Below, one piece after another: positions 1 through 8,574 of a DNA stretch of 64,000 nt; position 1 is the stretch's first letter; each line of letters begins with the position of its first letter. The DNA lies in assembly GCF_008087625.1 (NCBI RefSeq), contig NZ_CP042997.1, forward strand, positions 868,001 to 932,000, written 5' to 3'. The stretch comes from Aquisphaera giovannonii (GTDB lineage: Bacteria; Planctomycetota; Planctomycetia; Isosphaerales; Isosphaeraceae). Position numbers and translations under genes: made by a program. The notes beneath the pieces are model-generated. The model saw nothing but the letters and a program-made list of their open reading frames with translations. It made no database searches and was not told the DNA's origin.

Positions 1-1
1 C

Positions 2-154
2 GAGACCTTCCCGGTGAACGCCAACGAGGCGGAGGCCCGCCGGCACAACCGGTTCTTCCCGTTCGGGCACACGCCCGGCGAGATGGAGGTCCCGCCGCCG
101 GAGCGCCACCCGGTCGCGCCGCTCACGCTGGACCTGCGCCGCCCGCCGCGATGA
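2..154 (+). CDS. C-terminal fragment of a DUF2126/transglutaminase-like protein
   Basis: The last 50 codons of a gene entering from the left edge are open in this frame and end in TGA at 152-154. The visible tail contains FPVNANEAEARR, FGHTPG and LTLDLRR, which resembles the C-terminus of the long DUF2126 proteins (about 1,100 residues) that accompany transglutaminase and ATP-grasp/alpha-E genes. The next two genes are exactly those partners, so context and tail agree. The N-terminal transglutaminase region lies outside the window and cannot be checked. The role is inferred from gene clusters of this type (peptide or amide-bond metabolism); the reaction is not known from this sequence. Confidence 0.7.
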   Translation, partial: ETFPVNANEAEARRHNRFFPFGHTPGEMEVPPPERHPVAPLTLDLRRPPR

Positions 155-306
155 GGGCCGTCCCGGCCGGGGGGCGGCCCGCCGGCGACGCGGGAGCGGG
201 CTCCCATGCGTCCCCGGTTTGTGGTATGACGTTTGCCTTGGCAGTCCCCCCGAGGCCCCCTCAGCCATCCCAGCCCGCCTCGTCTCACGTTGTCGCGAGT
301 ACCACG

Positions 307-3045
307 ATGCCAGCCCTTTCGACCGGAGCCGACGTGCAGGAGGAGTGGGCCTGGGCCGGCCCCGGGGCCTCGCCGTGGGCCTCCTACCGGGGGCTCGAGG
401 GCTCCTACGACGAGGTGAAGGGGGCCGGCGGCGGGGCCCGCGCCCACTGGCGATCCTACATCGAGGCCGTGGAGAACCTCGGGGCCGGCGAGGTCCATCG
501 CCGCTGGGAGGAGTCGCAGGACCTGATCCGGCAGAACGGGGTCACGTACAACGTCTACGGCGACCCCAGGGGCATGGACCGGCCCTGGCAGCTCGACCCG
601 ATCCCGCTGGTGATCGCCCCCGAGGAATGGGCCCGGCTGGGGGACGGCCTGGTCCAGCGGGCCCGGCTCCTGGACCGGATCCTCTCGGACATCTACGGCC
701 CGCAGCGGCTGCTCGCCCGCGGCTTCCTGCCCCCGGAGCTCGTCTTCGGCAACCCGGCGTTCCTGCACCCCTGCCACGGGCTCCAGGTCCCCGCCGACCG
801 CCGGCTGCACCTGTACGCCGCGGAGCTCGGCCGCGCCGCGGACGGGTCGATCCTCATCCTGGGCGACCGCACCCAGGCCCCCTCCGGGGCCGGCTACGCG
901 CTCGAGAACCGGCTCGTCCTCTCGCGGATGCTCCCGGACGTCATCCGCGACTGCCGCGTGGACCGCCTGGCGCCGTACTTCCAGTCGGTCCGCGACCTGC
1001 TCCAGTCGATCGCCCCCCACAACCGCGACAACCCTCGGATCGTCCTGCTGACCCCCGGCCCGTACAACGAGACGTACTTCGAGCACGCCTTCCTCGCCGG
1101 CTACCTCGGCTACACGCTCGTCGAGGGGGGCGACCTGATGGTCCGGGGGAACCGCGTCTACCTGAAGCTGCTGGGGGGCCTCCAGCCGGTGGACGTGATC
1201 CTCCGCCGCCTGGACGACGACTACTGCGATCCCCTGGAGCTGCGCGGGCAGTCGTTCCTGGGCGTGCCGGGGCTGCTCCAGGTCCTCCGCGCCGGGAACG
1301 TGGCGATGGCCAACGCCCTGGGCAGCGGCGTGGTGGAGACGCCCGCGATCCTCGCCTACCTGCCGGCGATCTGCCGCGAGATGCTCGGCGAGGAGCTGAA
1401 GCTGCCGTGGGCGGAGTCGTGGTGGTGCGGCGAGCCCGTCGGGATGGGCCACGTCCTCTCCAAGCTGCACCGCCTGGTCATCAAGCCGGCCTTCGCCCAC
1501 CGCAGCTTCGAGCCGGTCTTCGGCGACCGCCTGGCCCCCGCGCAGCTCCGCGAGCTGGCGGACCGGATCCGGGCCCGGCCGGGGGACTTCGTGGGCCAGG
1601 CGCAGGTCGAGCTCTCGTCGGTCCCGGTCATGGCCGGGGACCGGCTGGAGCCCCGCTACCAGACCCTCCGGGCCTTCCTCGCGGCGCGCGACGACGGCTA
1701 CGCGATCATGCCGGGCGGGCTCACCCGGGTCGCCTCGTCGGCCGACAGCAAGGTCGTGACGATGCAGCGGGGCGGCGGCAGCAAGGACACGTGGATCGTC
1801 GCCGACCACCCCGTGACCACGTTCAGCCTCCTGCCGTCGCCGCACCGGGCGGTCCGCCTCAGCCGCGCCGGCGGGGACCTGTCGAGCCGCCACGCCGACA
1901 ACTTCTACTGGCTGGGCCGCTACGTGGAGCGGGCCGAGCAGGTCGTCCGCCTGCTCCGGGCCATCCTCGCCCGCCTCACCGAGAAGGCCGGCATGGCGGA
2001 GGCCCCGGAACTGCCCGCGCTCCTGCGGGCCCTGACCGCCCAGACGCAGACCTTCCCCGGGTTCCTGGAGGAGGGCGAGGCCCCCCTGGACCGCCCCGAG
2101 GAGGAGCTCCTCTCGGTGATCTTCGACCGCGAGCGGCCCGGCAGCCTGGCGTCCACGCTGGTCATGCTCCAGCGGGTCGCCTCCAAGGTCCGCGACCGGA
2201 TCTCCGTGGACATGTGGCGGACCCTCAGCCACCTGATGGTGGACCTGATCGCCGACCTCAACGCCATGGCCGCCGCCGCCGACCCCGGCGGAGGCGAGGC
2301 CGCGGGCGACGCCGAGCGGCCGGCCGCGGCCCGCACCGACGCCCGCGCCGTGCTCAGCGAGGTGATGGAGGTCCTCGACGCCGGCATCAGCCGGCTGGCG
2401 GCCTTCAGCGGCCTGGTCGCGGAGAACCTCACGCGCGGCCAGTCCTGGACGTTCCTGGACATGGGCCGCCGCCTCGAGCGGTCGCTCCAGACCTGCGGCC
2501 TGCTCCGCGGCACCCTGGCCGTCCAGGGCCGGGCCGAGGGCGGCATCCTGGAGGCGCTCCTGGAGATCGCCGACAGCACGATGACCTACCGCCGGCGGTA
2601 CCTCAGCACGGTCCAGGCCGCGCCGGTGCTGGACCTCCTGCTGGCCGACGAGACGAACCCGCGGTCGCTGGCCTTCCAGCTCGCGGCCCTCGCGGACAGC
2701 ATCGACCGCCTCCCCCGCGACCCCGCCCTGCCGGGCCGGAGCGCCGAGCAGCGGATCGTCCTGGCGAGCCTGACCTCCGTCCGCCTGGCCGAGCTGGACG
2801 CCCTGGCGGCCGCCGGCGAGGGCGGCCCGCGCCCCCGCCTGGAGGCCCTCCTCCGCAAGGTCGAGGGGGACCTGCCGATCCTCTCCGAGGTCCTCGCCGC
2901 CAGCTACTTCAGCCACCTCCAGACCTCGCGTCACCTGGGGAACCACGCCGCCGGGCACCCCCCGCCGGGGCCGGGGCCGTCGGGCGGCCCCCCGCCCGGC
3001 GACGACACCGCCGCGACCGCGCCCGAACCGGCGCAAGGCCCATGA
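307..3045 (+). CDS. Circularly permuted ATP-grasp (DUF404/DUF407) fused to alpha-E (DUF403) protein
   Basis: A 912-residue fusion. Residues about 40-520 match the circularly permuted ATP-grasp family (motifs YNVYGDP, LTPGPYNETYFEHAFLA, DVILRRLDDDYCDPLE, FVGQAQVELSSVPVM). Residues from about 525 are the helical alpha-E domain (ADNFYWLGRYVERAEQ, then a second DMGRRLERS-type repeat). Family members are predicted amidoligases that join amino or carboxyl groups using ATP; the substrate is unknown. In many bacteria the two domains are separate genes, so the fusion is notable but not unique. The ATG at 307 was chosen because the extra 52 residues of the longer frame from 151 look like translated spacer; the 151 start overlaps the upstream stop and cannot be excluded. 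The stop overlaps the transglutaminase start (ATGA), which indicates translational coupling. The tail after about residue 880 is Pro/Gly-rich. Confidence 0.85.
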   Translation: MPALSTGADVQEEWAWAGPGASPWASYRGLEGSYDEVKGAGGGARAHWRSYIEAVENLGAGEVHRRWEESQDLIRQNGVTYNVYGDPRGMDRPWQLDPIPLVIAPEEWARLGDGLVQRARLLDRILSDIYGPQRLLARGFLPPELVFGNPAFLHPCHGLQVPADRRLHLYAAELGRAADGSILILGDRTQAPSGAGYALENRLVLSRMLPDVIRDCRVDRLAPYFQSVRDLLQSIAPHNRDNPRIVLLTPGPYNETYFEHAFLAGYLGYTLVEGGDLMVRGNRVYLKLLGGLQPVDVILRRLDDDYCDPLELRGQSFLGVPGLLQVLRAGNVAMANALGSGVVETPAILAYLPAICREMLGEELKLPWAESWWCGEPVGMGHVLSKLHRLVIKPAFAHRSFEPVFGDRLAPAQLRELADRIRARPGDFVGQAQVELSSVPVMAGDRLEPRYQTLRAFLAARDDGYAIMPGGLTRVASSADSKVVTMQRGGGSKDTWIVADHPVTTFSLLPSPHRAVRLSRAGGDLSSRHADNFYWLGRYVERAEQVVRLLRAILARLTEKAGMAEAPELPALLRALTAQTQTFPGFLEEGEAPLDRPEEELLSVIFDRERPGSLASTLVMLQRVASKVRDRISVDMWRTLSHLMVDLIADLNAMAAAADPGGGEAAGDAERPAAARTDARAVLSEVMEVLDAGISRLAAFSGLVAENLTRGQSWTFLDMGRRLERSLQTCGLLRGTLAVQGRAEGGILEALLEIADSTMTYRRRYLSTVQAAPVLDLLLADETNPRSLAFQLAALADSIDRLPRDPALPGRSAEQRIVLASLTSVRLAELDALAAAGEGGPRPRLEALLRKVEGDLPILSEVLAASYFSHLQTSRHLGNHAAGHPPPGPGPSGGPPPGDDTAATAPEPAQGP

Positions 3046-3962
3046 TCTACCGAGCCATTCATACGACCATCTATGAATACGTCGAGCCCGTCTCGCTCTG
3101 CCACAACGTGGTCCACCTGACCGCGCGGGGCGGGCCCTGGCAGGCGAAGCTCTCGGGCGAGCTGCGGATCAGCCCCGCGCCCTCGGTGATGACCGAGCGG
3201 ATCGACTACTTCGGCAACACCGCGACGTTCGCGACGATCGGCGAGCCGCATCGGGAGCTGAGCGTGACGGCGATCAACGTGGTCGACGTGACGCCGGAGG
3301 ACCACCCGGACCCCGACCGCACGCCGCCGTGGGAGGCCGTCCGCGACCTGCTGCGGGCCCCGGCCTCCGCCGACGCCCTGGCCGCCAGCCAGTTCGCGTT
3401 CGACTCGCCGTACGTCCCCACCGGGCCGGGCCTGGCGGAGTACGCCGCGAGGTCCTTCCCGCCCGGCCGGCCGATCTTCGAGGCCGCCCTCGACCTCACC
3501 CGCCGGATCCACGCCGAGTTCCGCTACGACCCGACCGCCACGACGATCGCCACGCCGATCCGGGAGGTCCTGGAGCGCCGGCACGGCGTCTGCCAGGACT
3601 TCGCCCACCTCCAGATCGGCTGCCTGCGGTCGCTGGGCCTCGCCGCCCGGTACGTCAGCGGCTACCTCGTGACGCGGCCCGTCGCCCCGGCCGGCCGCCC
3701 CGACGTCGTCGGCGCGGAGGCCTCCCACGCCTGGCTCTCGTTCTTCTGCCCCGGATTCGGCTGGATCGACATCGACCCCACCAACAACCAGGTCCCCCAC
3801 GACCGCCACATCGTCCTGGCCTGGGGCCGCGACTACGACGACGTCAGCCCCATCAAGGGCGTCATCCTCGGCGGCGGCAACCACACCGTCAAGGTCACCG
3901 TGGACATCGTCGCCCTGCCCGACGGCGACGCGGACCTGCCGGTCACGATCGCGGACGATTAG
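3042..3962 (+). CDS. Transglutaminase-like (papain-fold) protein
   Basis: A 306-residue protein with the N-terminal beta region typical of bacterial transglutaminase-like proteins (IHTTIYEYVEPVSLCHN, the usual start of this group) and a C-terminal papain-like core. The predicted triad is Cys184 in HGVCQDFAH, His229 in ASHAWLSFF and Asp245 in DIDPTNN. No signal peptide is visible, so it is probably cytoplasmic. Its ATG overlaps the stop of the ATP-grasp/alpha-E gene by four bases, so it is the last gene of the operon that begins with the DUF2126 gene. In such clusters the transglutaminase-like protein is thought to hydrolyse or transfer the amide bonds made by the ligase; that role is inference. 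Confidence 0.9.
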   Translation: MIYRAIHTTIYEYVEPVSLCHNVVHLTARGGPWQAKLSGELRISPAPSVMTERIDYFGNTATFATIGEPHRELSVTAINVVDVTPEDHPDPDRTPPWEAVRDLLRAPASADALAASQFAFDSPYVPTGPGLAEYAARSFPPGRPIFEAALDLTRRIHAEFRYDPTATTIATPIREVLERRHGVCQDFAHLQIGCLRSLGLAARYVSGYLVTRPVAPAGRPDVVGAEASHAWLSFFCPGFGWIDIDPTNNQVPHDRHIVLAWGRDYDDVSPIKGVILGGGNHTVKVTVDIVALPDGDADLPVTIADD

Positions 3963-3965
3963 GTC

Positions 3966-4013
3966 GTGCCGGAGCCCGGCCCTCCGACCGGGCGAACCCG
4001 AGCCCTCCGGCAC
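3966..4013 (+). terminator. Stem-loop after the transglutaminase operon
   Basis: Four bases after the stop, GTGCCGGAG (3966-3974) pairs with CTCCGGCAC (4005-4013). A second stem, CCCGG with CCGGG, lies in the loop. There is no U-tract, so factor-independent termination is uncertain, but the position between two unrelated transcription units fits an end-of-operon hairpin. Confidence 0.45.
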
Positions 4014-4038
4014 GCCCGCCGTCCCGCGGTGTCGAAGT

Positions 4039-4067
4039 TTGACAAGCATTGACACCGGGCGTAGCAT
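4039..4067 (+). promoter_or_regulatory. Sigma-70-type promoter of the toxin-antitoxin operon
   Basis: TTGACA at 4039-4044 and TAGCAT at 4062-4067 are separated by exactly 17 bases, close to the bacterial housekeeping consensus. A second TTGACA lies at 4049-4054, so the -35 region holds a direct repeat with a 10-base period. This could be an operator for the antitoxin, because ParD-type antitoxins usually repress their own promoter. The predicted start of transcription is near 4074, about 30 bases before the antitoxin ATG. Confidence 0.65.
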
Positions 4068-4105
4068 CGAGGGGAGGAGCCAGGATCTCTCACGCGAGGC
4101 CTCCG

Positions 4106-4375
4106 ATGAACGTATCACTCACCCCGGAACTTGAGCAGCTCGTCCACAAGAAGGTTGAGTCGGGCCTTTATCTCTCCGCGAGCGAGGTCGTCCGCGAAGC
4201 CCTCCGCCTCCTCGAGGAGCGGGACAGGCTCCAGGCGATGAAGTTCGAGGAGCTCAGGCAGGCCATCCAGGTGGGCATCGGCGAGGCCGACCGGGGCGAG
4301 GTCGAAGCCCTTGACGTCCAGGGCACGCTCGCCAGGGTCCGCGATCGCCGCCGGAAGGGCGGCAAGGGATCCTGA
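4106..4375 (+). CDS. ParD-like antitoxin (ribbon-helix-helix)
   Basis: An 89-residue protein beginning MNVSLTPELEQLVHKKV, then SGLYLSASEVVREALRLLEE. This is the ribbon-helix-helix pattern of ParD/CopG antitoxins: a short DNA-binding beta strand, then two helices. The charged C-terminus (from about residue 45) would wrap the toxin. The start is supported by GAGG at 4096-4099, six bases ahead of the ATG. The stop overlaps the toxin start by one base (TGATG), so the two are translationally coupled. It should neutralise the downstream ParE-like toxin and, by family precedent, repress the operon. Confidence 0.85.
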   Translation: MNVSLTPELEQLVHKKVESGLYLSASEVVREALRLLEERDRLQAMKFEELRQAIQVGIGEADRGEVEALDVQGTLARVRDRRRKGGKGS

Positions 4376-4668
4376 TGCGCCGGGTCACGCGCACGCGGCA
4401 GGCCCAGCAGGATCTGGAAGGCATCCTCGACTATCTCGACGGCCAGGGCTCCGAGGCTGCGGACCGCTTCGCCGCCAGGTTCGACGACGCCTGTGAACTC
4501 TACGCGGCTCATCCCCAGATGGGGACGAGTGCGCGGGAGTATGCGCCGGACCTTCGCCACTTCGCGGTGATGAACTACGCGGTCTTCTATCGCCCCGCGC
4601 CGGGCGGCATCGAGATCATCCGCATCCTCCACGGTGCCCGCGATATCCCGACGCTCTTCGAGTCATGA
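4375..4668 (+). CDS. ParE/RelE-family toxin
   Basis: A 97-residue protein with the ParE fold signature: an N-terminal strand and helix (RRVTRTRQAQQDLEGILDYL), a middle YAAHPQMGTSAREYAPDLR segment and the C-terminal strands YAVFYRP and IEIIRILHGARD. ParE toxins generally target DNA gyrase, and the related RelE toxins cleave mRNA at the ribosome; sequence alone cannot decide, though pairing with a ribbon-helix-helix antitoxin favours ParE. It starts one base inside the antitoxin gene. The next gene is convergent and starts within 20 bases, so the module is a compact two-gene insert. Confidence 0.87.
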   Translation: MRRVTRTRQAQQDLEGILDYLDGQGSEAADRFAARFDDACELYAAHPQMGTSAREYAPDLRHFAVMNYAVFYRPAPGGIEIIRILHGARDIPTLFES

Positions 4669-4686
4669 GGGCGTCGGCCGCCCCCC

Positions 4687-5760
4687 TCACCGGATCGTCA
4701 CCCGCGCCGGGAGGCCCGGGTCGTCGGGCTCGTCGATGGCGATCTCCCGGTCGAGGAAGAGGCGGACGGTGGCGGCGTTGGTGCGGAGGTGCTCGGTGAC
4801 GACGCTCACGGAGTAGCTCGAGGGCCCTTCGGCCAGCGCCAGGGGGAGGAGGACCTGGTCGGCGGAGTGCGGATCGACGGCGGCGGGCTCGACGGCCTCG
4901 AAGCCGAGGAGATCCTCGACGGCCTCGTCGGCGACGGCCTCCGCGGGCTTGCCGCGCTCGCCCAGGCCGACGAACGTGGCGGGGGCGGCGTCCTCGTGCT
5001 CGGCCCAGATGGCCACCGCGGCCCCCTGGCCGGGGCCCGGCCATCGCACGGCGTCGATCTCGATGTCGGAGTTCAGGCCGGAGTCCTCGAGCTGCTGGAG
5101 CGCCCGGTCCCGCATCCTCGCGGCGATGCCCTCGCCGAGGTTGCAGACGCCGGCCACGCCGCGGATCCGCCGCAGCCGCCCGCGGTCCGGGAGGGCCCTC
5201 GCCGCGGGCCGGCCCGGCTCGATCCAGGCCTCCAGCCGGCCGCCGCCGCGGGGGTAGAAGCCCGCCGCCGGCATCGCCAGCGCGACCGACAGGCCCAGCC
5301 GAGACAGGTGCGCCCGCCAGGTCTCCTCCAGGAACGGGAAGGCCGGAGCCTTGGGGTTGAACGTGCCCCCGGTGATCACCACCCGCACGGCCGTCTCCGC
5401 CCGCATCGCCAGCGGCAGGTGGAGCGTCTGGAGCACCAGCGCGGCGGACCCCGCGGTGCCGATGTCCAGCTTCAGGTCGCGGGGCTCATAGGGCCTCGGC
5501 CGGAAGACCAGCTCCCTGGAGCCGACCTCGGCGCCCGAGGCCTCGCCCCCGAGCAGGGCGGCGGCCTCCACCGCCTTCAGGTGCTGCGGCCGGAGCCCCG
5601 GCTTGTCGCGGTTGGCCCGGATCTTCGTCATCCGGAAGGCGCGGCCCGTCAGGAGCGACAGCGTCAGCGCGGTGCGGAGGATCTGGCCCCCCCCCTCGCC
5701 GCGCGAGCCGTCGATGACGACCGGCGCCTCGCCCCTCGATGGTTCCCCTGCGCTGGACAC
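4687..5760 (-). CDS. rtcA: RNA 3'-terminal phosphate cyclase
   Basis: A 357-residue enzyme converting an RNA 3'-phosphate to a 2',3'-cyclic phosphate with ATP. Signatures are IDGSRGEGGGQILR at the N-terminus, the middle GTFNPKAPAFPFLEE and PRGGGRLEA, and HSADQVLLPLALA, whose His (about residue 298) corresponds to the adenylylated His of E. coli RtcA. The ORF is open further upstream, but those residues are not conserved. The GTG at 5760 is preceded by GGGAGG ten bases away and places the IDGSRGEGGGQ motif near the N-terminus, as in the family. The usual partners rtcB and rtcR are not in the window, so it stands alone here. Confidence 0.9.
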   Translation of the reverse strand: MSSAGEPSRGEAPVVIDGSRGEGGGQILRTALTLSLLTGRAFRMTKIRANRDKPGLRPQHLKAVEAAALLGGEASGAEVGSRELVFRPRPYEPRDLKLDIGTAGSAALVLQTLHLPLAMRAETAVRVVITGGTFNPKAPAFPFLEETWRAHLSRLGLSVALAMPAAGFYPRGGGRLEAWIEPGRPAARALPDRGRLRRIRGVAGVCNLGEGIAARMRDRALQQLEDSGLNSDIEIDAVRWPGPGQGAAVAIWAEHEDAAPATFVGLGERGKPAEAVADEAVEDLLGFEAVEPAAVDPHSADQVLLPLALAEGPSSYSVSVVTEHLRTNAATVRLFLDREIAIDEPDDPGLPARVTIR

Positions 5761-5770
5761 GGGCGCTGGA

Positions 5771-5776
5771 CCTCCC
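5771..5776 (-). promoter_or_regulatory. Ribosome binding site selecting the GTG start of rtcA
   Basis: GGGAGG read on the minus strand, ten bases before the GTG at 5760. It supports an internal start over the distal ATG at 5925. Confidence 0.6.
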
Positions 5777-6001
5777 GGCCGGCCGGACCTCGGCCGCCGG
5801 AGCCATGATACCCGAACCGGCGCCGGAAGGGGCGCATGTCCCCCGTGCGTGAACCACCGCCGCGGCTCGCGGCTGGGCCCGGGCAGGATGATGTCCGCCT
5901 CGTCACGCTCTCGCTGCCCGTCCATGGCGCATGCCTCCTCGAGTCGCTCGCCTCGTCGCCCGCGATCCGCGGCCCGCCTCGTCGCCGCGCCCGGCCCCGA
6001 T

Positions 6002-7051
6002 TCAACGGGCCGGCCCCGAGCCCCCGCCGGCCCGGATCACCGCCGCGTCCTTCGTCGCGTCCCCGCCGCCCGACTTGGCGATCGCGGTCGCGCCCGCAGC
6101 CCCGGCCGGATTCCCCGCCTTGCCCGCCCGTCCCGCCAGCCGGCCCAGGAGCCCGCCGGGCTGGGGCCGGTCGCTCTGGCCGACCTTCTCGCCGAGCGTG
6201 CCGACGTGGTTCCGCGAGGCCCGGATGAGGATCAGCTTCTGCCTCCTCACGTCCGAGTGGGCCTCGGAGCGGGTGAAGAAGAAGCCGCCGAGGCTCCGCT
6301 CCTGCTCCGGGAAGCAGCCCACGACCACGACCTGGTCGGGGCCCAGGTCCACGGTGGCGGACAGGTCCTGGAGCGTCTCCTCCTCCTGGCCGTCGGCGAT
6401 CCTGAACTCCTGGGGCGCATACGACCCGCCGTTGGCGATCGCCTGGAACGACCTCCGGGGCGGGCCGTGGTGCAGCTCCGGCGTGAACCGCAGCGAGACC
6501 CGATCGGTCCCGTGGTGGGTCGCGGTCACGCGGAAGAAGCCGCTGGCCGACTGGTAGTCCTTCCCGTAGGGGTGCCCCTCGCGGTTCAGGAGGAGGGTGA
6601 TCTGCTCCGCGTTCTCGGCCACGCTGATGAGGGTCTGGTCGCCGTCGTCCAGGAGGAAGGTGGCCGGCTCGACCTTGTGCGGGGGCGGCGCGTTCCGGAT
6701 CGCGTCGATCGCCGGCGGGAGCTCGCCGGTGATCCGGCCGATCCGCAGCCCGTTGACCTCCAGCGCCCGGCGGGCCTCCGGGGCGACGGACTGCTCGTCG
6801 ACGGCCTTCCAGGCGGCGGCGTTCAGGGCCTCGTCCTTGAAGGGCCGGTCGAGGATCGCCACCTCGATCGCGCACTTCTTGGGCTCGATGATCTGACCCT
6901 GCTGGCCACCGCCGATCCGGCCGAACAGGTCCTGCGGGCGGAGCTGGTCCTTGTTCGAGTTGCAGCCCGCCAGCCCGATGAGGGCGCAGGCCGCCACCAG
7001 GGCGGAGGCCGAGAGGCCGGCGGCGAGCCAGTTTGGCCGCTTCGAGCACAT
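6002..7051 (-). CDS. Predicted lipoprotein of unknown function
   Basis: A 349-residue protein with a lipoprotein signal peptide: RPNW, a hydrophobic stretch at residues 9-29 and the lipobox LAGC with Cys30. The mature part contains several beta-rich segments (QITLLLNREGHPYG, GFFRVTATHHGTDRVSLRFTPELHH, DQVVVVGCFPEQERSLGGFFFT) and ends in a Gly/Ala-rich low-complexity tail from about residue 300. I do not recognise the family. The ATG at 7051 places the signal peptide at the N-terminus and has AAAGGA a short distance upstream; the long upstream extension of the frame is spacer. It lies downstream of a large spacer and shares no operon with rtcA that I can support. Confidence 0.7.
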   Translation of the reverse strand: MCSKRPNWLAAGLSASALVAACALIGLAGCNSNKDQLRPQDLFGRIGGGQQGQIIEPKKCAIEVAILDRPFKDEALNAAAWKAVDEQSVAPEARRALEVNGLRIGRITGELPPAIDAIRNAPPPHKVEPATFLLDDGDQTLISVAENAEQITLLLNREGHPYGKDYQSASGFFRVTATHHGTDRVSLRFTPELHHGPPRRSFQAIANGGSYAPQEFRIADGQEEETLQDLSATVDLGPDQVVVVGCFPEQERSLGGFFFTRSEAHSDVRRQKLILIRASRNHVGTLGEKVGQSDRPQPGGLLGRLAGRAGKAGNPAGAAGATAIAKSGGGDATKDAAVIRAGGGSGPAR

Positions 7052-8574
7052 GGGGCGGAGTCCTTTCCGCGGCAACTCGAAGGGACGCGATCCCGTCACG
7101 TCCGTGGATGATCGATCGAGGGCGGATGTGCGGGGGAGTCTAGGCGAGCCCCGCCCCCTCGTCAACGCGAACCCGGACGCCCGTGACCCGATCCGGACGA
7201 CCATGTGTGCGCTCCCCCGGAGGCGTTCCCCGGCCAACTCCCCACACCCGGCCCGGCGGCCCCGCCTCGGCGTGGGTCTGGTTGTCGGCACGACCTGTTT
7301 CGAAGGCGTCGCCGCAAGTTCCCATGAGGGAACGCCTTGACCGCGGTTTTCGAACGGCTTCGCCACCCCCACGCCGCAGCCTTTTCGCCCTTCGCTCGCG
7401 TGCCGGAACCCGGTCAGGCCCCGGGCCGGAATGACCTCGGCGGATACCTCATCTGGGCGGCTGGGGCAGGGCGCAGCGATGCCCAGGACCCCCGGACTCG
7501 GCACCGGGGCATGGCCGCGCCCTGCCCCAGCCACCCACGACCTTGCTCGCCGGACAACTCGATGGTCCTGTTCCTGCCCATCCGGTGGACGGGGCCGCAC
7601 GACATGCAACACCCGGCACGACGCGGGACCGCATTTCCTGCGTCGCGTGGGTCCACTCGTTGCGCGGGTTGTCGCGGCGTTCTCGACGCTTCTTGATGAT
7701 TCATTAGGACTTGCGGCCAGAAAAAAATGGGTTCGTCGCCGGCCCCGCGAACAAGAACCGCCGGCTCGCATGCCCCGCGCGGGCCGGCGGCGACCTGCTC
7801 GCCACACCAACGATCGAATTGCCAAAGAAGTCTCGCGCCTTTCGGTCGCCGGATTCCCGAGACACCCCCCGATACGCTCCACGCGACGGCGTCCCGAATT
7901 TCGGGGGCGGAAGGAAGAAGGATCGAGGCCCGCTTCCTTCGCCTTCAGCAATCGGCGATCCTCACCCGGACGAGCATGGCGGACCGCGTCCCCTCTATAA
8001 GGGACTAGCGCCATGTTTGCCCGTTTTCGCGGTGCGACCGGCGGATTTCTCGGATTTCGTAGGGATGGAACCGTGGCTCGCGGCGTGATCCGGCCGATCC
8101 GCTATCCTTGCCGCTTGCTTCGAGGCGACTCATCGGAGGACGCCGACGAGCTCCGGAGGACCTCGCGGGCACTCGACGCAGACGACCGGGATTCATCGCC
8201 TTCGAGCCGAGCGCGCGAAAGCGATCCGGGCCAAAGCCATCCGGGTCATCAAGCCATCCGGGTCAGGTCATGTTGTTGGTGCCCTTGACGGAAGGCCGGG
8301 TCAGAATTCTTGTTGTGAGTATGTCCAGACGACTGCGCATCCGGTATCCAATGGCGATCAACCGCGTCATGTGGCGCGGCGCGGCCGGTTGGCGATTGAC
8401 GTGGCAGGGCGGCGGGCCGGACCGTTTGGGAGGTGCTGGCCTTCGTCCGGATGAGCAACCAACGGCATCGGGTGGTCCGCACGCCGCGGCCCAACCTGGC
8501 CACCGGGATACGACACCTCTTCTCGACGCACGCGACCGGGCCCGGCCGGCGCGGCGTCTCTGCGCGGGGATCTC
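7052..8574. other. 1.5 kb spacer without a supportable gene
   Basis: Several short open frames cross this region on both strands, but none has a recognisable motif, a good ribosome binding site or planctomycete-like codon choice. GC is lower and more uneven than in the neighbours, especially from about 7,690 to 8,360. Visible structures are a small perfect hairpin GTTCCC-ATGA-GGGAAC (7318-7333), a 74-base palindrome (listed separately) and a direct repeat of AAGCCATCCGGGTCA near 8,231-8,265. It could hold a decayed gene or mobile element, but nothing identifies one. Confidence 0.5.
7459..7532. repeat. 74-base imperfect palindrome
   Basis: The arms GGCTGGGGCAGGGCGC (7459-7474) and GCGCCCTGCCCCAGCC (7517-7532) are perfect inverse complements of 16 bases. 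Inside, ATGCCC (7479-7484) pairs with GGGCAT (7507-7512), and CCG/CGG stretches allow a longer imperfect stem. It lies in a spacer and could be a REP-type element, a transposon remnant or a bidirectional terminator. It differs in sequence from the REP hairpins found elsewhere in the window. Confidence 0.6.

Noticed and set aside
7711-8088. Short open frames in the 7.1-8.5 kb spacer
   Set aside because: No family motif, no ribosome binding site and no agreement between frames; kept as spacer.
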